A stretch of DNA of 64,000 nucleotides from Eucommia ulmoides (Eukaryota; Streptophyta; Magnoliopsida; Garryales; Eucommiaceae). The notes under the pieces are model-generated. The model was not told the DNA's origin, made no database searches, and saw only the letters and a list, made by a program, of their open reading frames with translations. Positions 55,492 to 64,000 of this stretch are shown in pieces. Numbering within the stretch: position 1 is the first letter of the stretch; the number at the start of each line of letters is the position of its first letter. Position numbers and translations under genes: made by a program. The stretch spans positions 33,919,176 through 33,983,175 of the forward strand of contig CM028338.1 of the NCBI GenBank assembly GCA_016647705.1, in the 5' to 3' direction.

Positions 55492-57154
55492 TGAATTGAA
55501 TTACTATCTTTATAAATATTACAATTAGATTGTTGTCTTAACTAAAATGTTAAAAATTGTGACTTTTGTTTGATTATTTTTTAATTGCATAAATTGGTTA
55601 TTTATTATCATTTTGCGTAATTCTTACATATCTTTGTGGTTAATTATTAAGAGTGGAATTTCAAAATTTCTATTGCCTTTTGTCTCTATATATCATTATC
55701 ATAGGTCGTTTTGATGAGGTCGATAATGTTAAACTTGAAAATTTTACTGGCCAGTTTTTTTTTTCACAAATAACAAAAATAATTTCACTATTGACTTACT
55801 ATACTAGGCTTAATATCAACAATATATAATTCACCTTCTAGCCAAAAGTATCTTCTTCCTCATGACTCATCACACATCACACCTAAGCAAATCAATTACC
55901 ATTGTCTTAATAGATACATTAGTGCTTTGTCTAATAATCTTTAGGGTAATTTATAATGGACCCCAAGGCTCATTATTAATTCATTCTTATACCGACATTG
56001 TCATTTAAGTTTAGAGAAAAACTCAATTGGCATATGATAATTGTTTACAGTACAGTAACATTTATATTTAACATTCATTATGTTGTTGTGACATTATTGC
56101 TATACAACAACATTTGGATCCTCTCATTCATTATGTTTTTATTAACATTGTTACTGATTAGTAACATTTGCATCCCGTCATTTATTATGTTACTGTTGAT
56201 GTAGTGAGATAATATGTATTTTAGTTCATCTTACATAATAAATATATATGAATATATAGGTGGTGTTTTCTCAATATAAGCTTACAAGTAGTGACTCATT
56301 TTAATTTTAATGATAAAAGTAGGGTTTTTTTCTAATTTTTCCTAATCTTTATTATGTTTGTCTTCAACGTCTTCTACTAAAGAATTTTGGAATATTTTAG
56401 AAATTGGGTATGATATTGACGATGATGAAATTAAGAGATTTGATATGTCAATGTTAAATAATTGTAAAAATGTTAGGCAACAAGTCCATATGATATCAAA
56501 TTCATGTGTTTAAATAATATTTGAGAGGAGTGAAAAAAAAATGGTACTGTTCTTAGTGAAAATTTTAAGGTTTCATGCATTATAGATAAATTATCACTAT
56601 TTTGGTTTGATTTTGACAAAAAGAAAATTAGGTATAAGTAAGGTGAGTTGTCTCTATTTGTAACCATCCACTCTGTTACAGTTAAGGAAAAACATTGATC
56701 CTGAATTTCTAAACCTCAACACTAGAAACCTCCTTACATCAACTTGGTAGAGAATGAAAAGAACAACGAAGTTAAAAAATTCAACAATAGGAACAACTTC
56801 CATCCTAGGAGCAAAAATTTCAAACCCCATTATCCTTCAATCACCCTAACCAACGACCAAGCCACTATAATCCCACTACCTGATAAAAGAGCTTGAAGAA
56901 AGAGAATATGCCTTGTTTTGTTTGCAGTCGAGTCAACCACAAGGTAAGACATTGCTTCGACAAGCCAAGCCTTATGAGACTCAACTAAATTAGAACAACA
57001 ATCAACGTGGTCCAAGAGCCCAAATCAATATGATTGAAGAAGATGAAAACCTTGGCAAACCTTCCTTAGGCATGATAATTCTAGTATCAATTTTACTTGT
57101 GAGGATACGATTGAGGGTTAGATTCTATAGCTAATATACATGTTTGTTTTCATC
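55492..57154. other. Intergenic AT-rich DNA
   Basis: No supported gene. Around 56060-56210 an ACATT..TCATTATGTT unit recurs a few times, a weak repeat. A minus-strand frame at 56830-57015 (61 codons, hydrophobic end) matches nothing I recognise. Confidence 0.5.
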
Positions 57155-57159
57155 ATAGT

Positions 57160-57945
57160 TGATGAGGATATTTTTGGGCACTTCTGAGTCAGTATTTTGG
57201 ACCTAGCCACGTGTCCGTCCTCGTAATGACAGGGATACATTCTAGAATCCACAACGTCATACTAAAGCATACGCTACTACGACTCCTCTTTGGAATCTCA
57301 TTTGCACTTAGGGAGGAACGAGGAGCCCTGTAGGAACGTGTCACTCTGAGCTCTGCGTCGTACCCTGGACAATCAATTTCAGGGATTCAACTGTTCACCT
57401 CAACCAATTTCCCCTTCCAACTTGTTTCTACTCCAGGACTCCACGGATCTCCATTCTCTTTTACCAGCTTACCATCACAGGCCTGATAAAGGCCCGTGGG
57501 CTTCGCCAAATGGGCCCAAAAGCCCAAGCCCAATGGTTATCTCCTAAACGGCTTGGATTGTCGACTAAACACAGAGTTTCGACTAATTCACTATATTTAG
57601 GCCCGACTAATCATCTCCAACTCCTATATATATCAGGGGCTATGTAAGCCCGAGGTATGCTTTACATTACGCACGAGTTCATTTGTTTACTTGCTGCATT
57701 ACTGTATTTTTTTTTTAACACTGATTACCACGCTGAAAAGACTTCATCGGGACAAATTCTGGTCTGAGCCTTCTACAGGTACACTTCCTGAGAAGCAGGA
57801 CTCTGAACATAGAAAGTCAATCCTCCCAGAACCCAACACAGCTCACGTGAAGAATTTTCAACTGATGACTCCACCTCAGCAAGATGACCCACCTGTCATC
57901 CGACTGGACCATACTCGAGGTGTGTACTAATTTTACGAATCAACA
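57160..57945 (+). mobile_element. Solo LTR, probably Tat-type (786 bp)
   Basis: Begins TGATGAGGATATT and ends ACGAATCAACA, flanked by a perfect ATAGT duplication (57155-57159, 57946-57950). Both ends resemble those of the Tat A LTR (TGATGAG...CATCAACA). A TATATATATC box at 57625 precedes GGGGCTATGTAAGCCC, fitting a U3/R promoter. No internal sequence or second LTR. A 79-codon frame at its end is probably spurious. Confidence 0.78.
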
Positions 57946-58117
57946 ATAGTTTTTTTTTTAATATCATAGATCAAGTTAAGGAAGTGTAGCTCTAAGAAAT
58001 GATGTTGTCATAGTACGTGGGATATGAGATATTGATTTAAAGATGACATCTAGAAAGACTCTGAGTCTAAATAGAATAGGACATGTTCTTGAAGTTAGAT
58101 GAAATTTTGTAAAAATA

Positions 58118-58560
58118 TCAACCTTAGTCCAACAAGGTTATAAAATTGTTATGAATTCTAATAAGGTTGTCATAATAAAAAATAATACTTTTGTTAGAAA
58201 ACGTTATATGTTTGAAGTTTTATTCAAATTGAATGTAGTTTTGAAAAAATAATAGAAGTTATTATCAAGCTTGTAATTTGAATCTTATGATGTATGACAT
58301 AGTATATTAGGACAATAAGCTTGTTATAATAAAGGTTGAATCTTATCAATCTTAATACAATAAGGTTATAAAATTGTTATGAATTCTAATGAGGTCGTTA
58401 TAATAAAAAATAAAATTTTTGTTCGAAAAAGTTATATGTCTGAAGTTTTATTCAAATTGAATGTAGTTTTGAAAAATAATAAAAGTTGTTATCAAGTTTG
58501 GAATTTGAATGTTATGATGTATGACACAATAGATTAGGACAAATTTGAAGAAGGTTAAGA
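58118..58560. repeat. ~240-bp tandem duplication
   Basis: The block AAGGTTATAAAATTGTTATGAA starting near 58133 recurs near 58373 and similarity continues through GAATGTAGTTTTGAAAAA and ATGATGTATGACA. Two copies; the second ends just before the TRIM at 58564. Confidence 0.8.
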
Positions 58561-58563
58561 GCC

Positions 58564-59087
58564 TGATTATGAGATCCCACATTAGAAGTATTAAAAAATA
58601 TTATATGATATATAAAGTACCATGTGGATTACTAATAGTATCTTGGCTTAAGCATTTGGGGCCACAAGACTTAGCCCAAAATGTACTAGACTAATGGGCC
58701 GCATAAGGCGTTACAAATGGTATCAGAGCCAACCCTAGTCCAGGAACAACGTTGTGGTAGTATGGATAGAGAAGTAGAGGCTTCGAAGAGGGGTAGGGGC
58801 CCCAAGACAGATATCCTGTGTTCACTTATGGGTGGCTTTGTGTCCTCTCATGAGCTATTATCTATACCACCAACCAAAGAGAACGAAATGGGCCAATATG
58901 ACAAGGATGTCGTATCTTTGAGTGGGGGATGTTATGAGATCCACATAGGAAGCATTAGAAAATATTATTTTATATACAAAGTACCATGAAGGCTACTACT
59001 AGATAATACATTGACTTAAGCATTTTGGGCCACATTGACTCAGTACAAAAAATGTATTTGGCCAGTGGGTCTCATGGGGGTGTTAGA
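58564..59087 (+). mobile_element. TRIM (terminal-repeat retrotransposon in miniature), 524 bp
   Basis: Short LTRs at 58564-58715 and 58930-59087 share GAGATCC(C)ACAT, AAAGTACCATG and the CTTAAGCATTT..GGCCAC words. A Met-type primer-binding site TGGTATCAGAGCC starts at 58718, and a polypurine tract TTGAGTGGGGGA ends at 58929. The 214-bp interior has no retroviral domain. Typical TRIM structure; the target duplication is not clear. Confidence 0.85.
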
Positions 59088-59132
59088 CTGACGGATATTG
59101 AAATTATTCCTAAATATTTTGTGGAGTATAAA

Positions 59133-60566
59133 TTATTAGTGTAAAATACCTATCTATTTTGAAACCGAATTTGTTAGTTTTCAAGCGTATTAGTTATATT
59201 TAATTTCGTTTTAGTTTGTTTTAGTGTAAAACAGGTGAAGGGACATTAACGAGCAATAAACGAGCGAAAACGGTAGAGAAATGGTGAATAAAACGTGAAG
59301 AACTGGGTTTCGGTGCATGAAGACCACCGCCTAGGCGAAATGACATCAGAATGTTATGCTAGCAGCCACCGCCTAGGTGGAGAAACCACCTTCTAGGCAA
59401 AGATCTGACAGAAGCTTAACCGACTCAGCCACCGCCTAGGTGAAGATCCAACAGAAACTTAACCGACTCAAGCCACCGCCTAAGCGGTGACACTCTATAC
59501 AGAAATATCTATTTTTAGATATTTTGAAGATATTTTCCAAACCTTGCTTTTTAAACCCTTTTCTCCCCCAATTCAAAAGAGGCCCCGATCATATTTTGAG
59601 AGCTCCTTTCACCTTAGTTAGGATTAGATAATTTAAGAAGTAGATTAGATTAGTTTTAGAGAGTGTTCCTGGCCAATTATTGAAAAACTAGAAAAGGAAG
59701 TTCATCAATGGAGAAGAGGAAGCTCGGGAGGATTGTTCTTTGGCGAAAGTGGACTACTCCACTTTGAGATTTGATTTTTCTTCCCTTGTTTCCATCTTTG
59801 TACTTAATGTTTATTATTGATGTTGATGATATCCTCTTGATTTACTATTGTAATGGCTAAGATCATGTTAGTTTAATTAGAGATTAGTTAGGGTTAGATG
59901 TAATTCAGGTAAATACTCGTTTGATTTAATATATATTTCTTTAACGATTGTTGCTTTTAAATCCAATTGTGTTTATAATTTGATGACGATCTTAGTATGC
60001 TTGTAATGGTATTAGGGTTGGATTTGAGAATCTAGGGTTTAACACTCGAAAGAGGCAACCCTGGATTCGGACTAGGGTAAACACATCGTTACGATCTAAC
60101 GACTCGGGAGGGCGTTAGTTAGTGTGCAATCGATGACGTTGAGTCAAGACTCATATGGCCTAGAGTTGTTAAGACATTGAGGGGGACCTCTTCCTTGACA
60201 CAAAGTCGCGTATTCCCCCGTCTTACACTCGGAAGAGGTGGCGGAGGAGTTTACGAACCAAGATTGATGGATACCTAAACTTCATTATTGTTAACTAAAC
60301 GAAATCAAACATGTATTAAGTGAATGAAATCAATCCCTAGTTAATCAACTTATTTAGGATTAACCCACTAATTGTAATTTAGCTTAGTTTAATTTTAAAT
60401 TATTTCTTTAATCGTCAGGATAATATGAGACTACGTAAATTACGGTATTCAATTATTCACACTTTTCCCTGTGGGAACAATATCCGATCTTCAAAGATCC
60501 ACTATATTAAAACTTAAACCTCGTATAATTGTGAGAGTAAGTGGCGGCGTATTTCACGCGCTACCA
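59133..60566 (+). mobile_element. Solo LTR related to the 27.8-kb element (1434 bp)
   Basis: Perfect ATAAA duplication (59128-59132, 60567-60571). It starts TTATTAGTGTAAAATACC and ends GGCGTATTTCACGCGCTACCA, aligning with TGATAGGTGTAAATTACC and ..GACGTATTTACACGCTACCT of the 30753-32519 LTR, with shared middle blocks (AGTGTGCAATCGATGACGTT). GC quasi-palindromes sit at 59325-59490. Confidence 0.88.
59325..59490. repeat. CCACCGCCTAGGCGG-type quasi-palindrome cluster
   Basis: Five or so copies of CCACCGCCTAGGCGG and one- or two-base variants, spaced 25-55 bp, within the solo LTR. Comparable clusters are at 30960-31500 and 62280-62570. Confidence 0.8.
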
Positions 60567-61289
60567 ATAAACAAAAGTATGACGTGTGTATTCAAGTCAA
60601 ATAACCTAGAAAGCCTTTTTGAAGTATTACTAGGAATAAACATGTCACACCCCGCCCCGGACATCCGTCACCGTGGAGCCGGCATGACGTCGACTTGACA
60701 TCACCTAATTGGCTAGACAACCACAAATTTCGACAATATATAAAATCTAAATCTATACAACATATACATAATTCCATCAGATAGGGATACACCGTCCCAA
60801 ATATAAGTACAACCAAATTGAATCCCATGAACCTCACTTAAATTCATTTCTGACACCTCGCCTCAAAATTCATCTCCAATGACTCCATCGCATGACCCGC
60901 ATAACTCTATCTAGCGTCAATAGGAGACTGACCAACTTCTAGCTATTTTACCTGCGAGTGTACTGTCTTCTTAGTAAAAATATTTTATAATAATAATTCT
61001 TTCTACCATATCTAAATGGATCAAGCGTAAGTATATAAACATCGTATATCAAATAAAAACCATCATAGAATAAATATCTCTCCATAATATAAGCAGTGAA
61101 AATAAATCAATATATGTAAATTCCATTCAAACTCATTCAGTATAAAATAAGAACAATCACCATAAATAATAAATCACCCAATATAAGTAAAACACCAAAT
61201 CTCAAACACACACCCACTGGCTAGCCATAGTGATCGTTTTAACCTCACGATCGAGAGTTGCAACGGTACCGTACCATCCGTAGGATATG

Positions 61290-61470
61290 CCTTCCTAGCG
61301 GAACAAATGACCATATGCCCGGACCACCCATCGGACAGGTCATAATATCAATATCCACATGCCGGACCACCCATCGGCTGGATATAATATCAATAATCGT
61401 CTACCGGACCACCCATCGGCAAGACATAAATCAACAACCGCCTGCTGGACCTCCTATCGGCAGGACATAA
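61290..61470 (-). repeat. CCGGACCACCCATCGG tandem repeat in the solo LTR
   Basis: Four copies of a ~50-bp unit, CCGGACCACCCATCGG plus an AT-rich ATAATATCAAT spacer, matching the position and style of the 46-bp arrays at 9660-9990 and 18530-18880 in reverse orientation. Confidence 0.8.
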
Positions 61471-62279
61471 AATCAATAACATCATCAAATCAACATCATC
61501 ATCAAACTACAAATCAATAAATAATCGACGCTCTGCCGAAGCAGATAATCTCAATAGCATCGTCAAATCAATAACAACCTCAATTCAATAATATCATCGT
61601 CAATTTACCAGTCAATAGTAATGCCAAAATCAATAACATCAACCTCTATCTCCAAAACCGATTTAAACCACAAAAATCATGTTGTTCACTTTCTTTTAAA
61701 AACCCACTGATTTCAATAAATCATTTCTTTCCACATTTCTCTTTAAAAACAACCGAAATTAACATTTTCAAAAACACCCAAATTCGCTTGATCCATATAA
61801 GTTATAAATTCGTCAAATTTTAGTAAACACATTTTTCATCATATATTTGAAAATAGATTTGGCAAGAAGACAGTACACTCACCTGGTATTCTGCTCTCAA
61901 AAGCTCCACCGACTATTCGCTACTGAACTTCCGATAATTGTGAACCTATTTATGATAGAATCTAAATTAATACTATAGAGATAAATAACCTAATTGTGTA
62001 ATACGAACCCTACGTTCATTCATTTTTCCATTCCCCATATTTCGTTATGCAAAAATATATTTCGACGAGTTTTAGCACCGTTAAGGTTTACTATTTAAAC
62101 TTAATCCACATAAACGATCTCATTTGTTATATTCTTCATTTTGATATTTTAAGGTGAGAAACCTAATTTAGAAATCATAAAAGTAAATTAGAAATGTTAC
62201 CCGTTCCGAATCGATTGTCGATCTTCTTAAATTTTTTATTTATTTATTTATTTTTGGTTTCAGCTTCCCCCGCCTCAGC

Positions 62280-62570
62280 GCAAAGCTCACCGCCACGGTG
62301 AACTAGCTCTTCCCTTTATCAGTTAACACACTGACGGGTCACCGCCTAGGCGAGAACCTCCACCGCCTAAGCGAACGCTCAACAGCTTAAATTCTAGATT
62401 CACTGTCTTCTTATCGCCGCGACGATCGTTCTACCCCTTTTCTTCTTTGCATACTGATCTTCCACCACTGCAGCGAATGCCTTTCCACTCCGGCAAACAC
62501 GCAACAAAACCAAATCCTTCTTTACTGAAATTCCCACCGCCGTGGCGAATGCCTCACCGCTGCAGCGGTG
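62280..62570. repeat. GC-rich quasi-palindromes in the minus-strand solo LTR
   Basis: CACCGCCACGGTG, CACCGCCTAGGCG, CACCGCCTAAGCG, CACCGCCGTGGCG and CACCGCTGCAGCGGTG occur within 290 bp: fixed ACCGC/GCGGT arms around changing, often self-complementary, 4-base centres. Confidence 0.8.
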
Positions 62571-63148
62571 ATTGTCTTCATCCTCATGCTCTGTTTTGGG
62601 ATCTCAGCCACCTCTCTCCCTCTCTTCTCACCAACTCCAGCAATTACCACCATCAATAGCTCACACATACACAATACATACAAAACACACCCACAAACTT
62701 CACAATCGTCACCACTCCCACCAATAAACATGCAACACACACAGAGCTCATACACACACATACTTGACAACCTACGCCGGTGCCGCCACGCGACCAACCA
62801 CCGTAGGACCACTATACTACCACCCTAAACCAACGACACACACACACATGCAAGCATTCACACCATCACACCCACACAACCCATATTAGTCCACACATAC
62901 CCACCTGCTATACCAAAACAGAAAAACAAAGTACACACACACTTTTCACACACTTCTACCTTTAAACGACCAAAGTAGATAGACCCCCTCATATGTTCCA
63001 CCAATTAAGACCACTATCCACTCCAACACACTCTTCTACACTGAAACCTACCTCCACCGGCGTTCACCCGCTGCTCCGACGTCTTCATCTTCTCCAATTC
63101 TCTCTCTCTTTTAGGTTTTCTCTAGAACATTTTGTGATTTCCCCCAAG

Positions 63149-63149
63149 A

Positions 63150-63191
<42 letters not shown>
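63149..63191. repeat. (TA)n-(GA)n compound microsatellite
   Basis: TA repeats to about 63176 followed directly by GA repeats. Inside the solo LTR. Confidence 0.9.
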
Positions 63192-63192
<1 letters not shown>

Positions 63193-63601
63193 AAGAAAGA
63201 TTTGTGGAGTGAAGAACGCCACATCGTCTCTCCCTCTCAATCCTTCCATCTGATCGCATGTCGCACACACTTACATGCATAAATATGTATATATATGTGT
63301 GTGTGTGTGTGTGTAAAATATCTTTAGTTCATATACTCTTTCCTTCCCCCCCTATTCTCTTAAATTCTTATCTTAACCAAATTAACTTTTAAAACTTTTC
63401 AAAACTATAATTTCTCCCTAAGTTTTTATTTTTGAAAACTAAAAGCAAAAATATTGAATTAATTATTTTGGAATTTTCCAATTGGACCCATAAACTTTTA
63501 ATTTAAATTTTTAAAATTTTTCCAATTTTACCCGAATTTTCTCAATTACTCTAAATGCAACTAAAATGACGTATCAGCATGAGTCGGGGGCTTACAAAAC
63601 A

Positions 63602-63817
63602 CCTCTTAGAGCTTATACATAGTCATGCGTGTCATTCGAATAAACCACCAACTAGAACTATGAATAAATATTTTTCTAAAGTTCAATGATGATTGTTCAA
63701 TATTTTTTATACTTATCTTTCGAAGATTAGAGTTGAGGTGTTCTGTAATATATATAAGTCTACAGTAGAAAATCAACTTGATTGAAAGATTAAGAAATTT
63801 AGGCCAGATAGAGGAGC
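63602..63817. other. Short intergenic spacer
   Basis: AT-rich DNA between two LTRs with no feature I can support. Confidence 0.5.
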
Positions 63818-64000
63818 TGTGACGTACCCCGAAAAATCCAAGCAATATTTTAAACATCTTTGAAAAATATTTTTTTAAATCTTATTATTATTAAAAAAAA
63901 AGGGGGGGGGGGGGGGATTAGGTCTATGGTATGCACCGGGTCCGAAATTTAAAGAAAATGAGTAGCCACCTAGTATTGATTTTCAATGGTGTGTTAGGTC
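63818..64000 (+). mobile_element. Possible start of another LTR, cut by the window end
   Basis: TGTGACGTACCCCGAAAAATCC resembles the TGTCATACCCCGAAAATTTG start of the LTR read on the minus strand at 34390. It contains an A-run followed by 15 G (63902-63916). The rest is beyond the window. Confidence 0.4.

Larger units (their letters stand above)
60643..63596 (-). mobile_element. Chromovirus-like solo LTR, 2954 bp, minus orientation
   Basis: Perfect AAACA duplication (60638-60642, 63597-63601). On the minus strand it begins TGTAAGCCCCCGACTC and ends GGTGTGACA. The GC-rich end with the GACGTCATGCC word and the GGACCACCCATCGG minisatellite (61290-61470) parallel the LTR of the 8057-19573 element. 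It also contains GC quasi-palindromes at 62280-62570, CA-rich DNA at 62650-62950 (the TG block in antisense) and TA/GA repeats at 63149-63191. No internal region. Confidence 0.88.

Noticed and set aside
56830..57015. 61-codon minus-strand frame
   Set aside because: Too short, no homology I recognise, and no splice partners nearby.
58717..58989. 90-codon frame in the TRIM
   Set aside because: Begins in the primer-binding site and ends in the right LTR; TRIMs are non-coding.
62447..62828. Plus and minus frames over 60 codons in the solo LTR
   Set aside because: They lie entirely inside an LTR with perfect TSD and consist of simple CA-rich or palindromic repeats.

Overview
The window is nuclear DNA of a flowering plant, most likely a eudicot: it is AT-rich, has two intron-containing plant genes, and is packed with Ty3/gypsy, Ty1/copia, TRIM, Tourist/PIF-Harbinger and hAT elements plus a fragment of an endogenous caulimovirid. 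No species can be named from the sequence. Over 80% looks like transposon-derived DNA. No rRNA, tRNA or CRISPR was recognised.

Genes. (1) Minus strand, 308-4303: a four-exon gene for a 265-residue, probably plastid-targeted Rossmann-fold NAD(P)-binding protein of unknown function. (2) Plus strand, 37616-41279: a five-exon gene for a 491-residue folate-biopterin transporter (FBT/BT1 family). Both rebuild into uninterrupted reading frames with matching splice phases. Introns and flanks of both hold small DNA transposons and TRIM-like pieces.

6.3-37.1 kb is one large, old Tat-lineage Ty3/gypsy element (Tat A, minus strand) with ~1.07-kb LTRs and a near-perfect target duplication. Three younger elements sit inside it: a chromovirus (8057-19573, perfect TSD AAATG), itself hit in integrase by a SIRE-like copia solo LTR (13678-15802); a defective 4.7-kb element (27819-32519, perfect TSD GCGGA); and an internally deleted LTR element (33035-34734) in gag. 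42.3-52.8 kb is a second Tat-lineage element (Tat B, minus strand) with both outer ends lost; its left end abuts a caulimovirid reverse-transcriptase fragment (42000-42345). Both Tat elements carry, between pol and the 3' LTR, a gene-like region on the opposite (plus) strand with the domain known as putative gypsy-type transposon (Transposase_28) followed by coiled-coil-rich sequence.

53.5-64.0 kb holds a long-TIR element with a nested hAT element (perfect 8-bp TSD), a Tat-like solo LTR (57160-57945, TSD ATAGT), a 240-bp tandem duplication, a TRIM (58564-59087), a solo LTR of the 27.8-kb family (59133-60566, TSD ATAAA), a minus-strand chromovirus-like solo LTR (60643-63596, TSD AAACA) and the start of another LTR.

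The most interesting signals are the antisense genes in both Tat elements (one preceded by a TATA box and a donor-like site), GC-rich quasi-palindromes of the form ACCGC-NNNN-GCGGT recurring in LTRs of different families, a ~67-bp minisatellite between pol and the antisense gene of Tat B, and the caulimovirid/Tat junction. All element classification is from motif recognition by eye; no database search was run.
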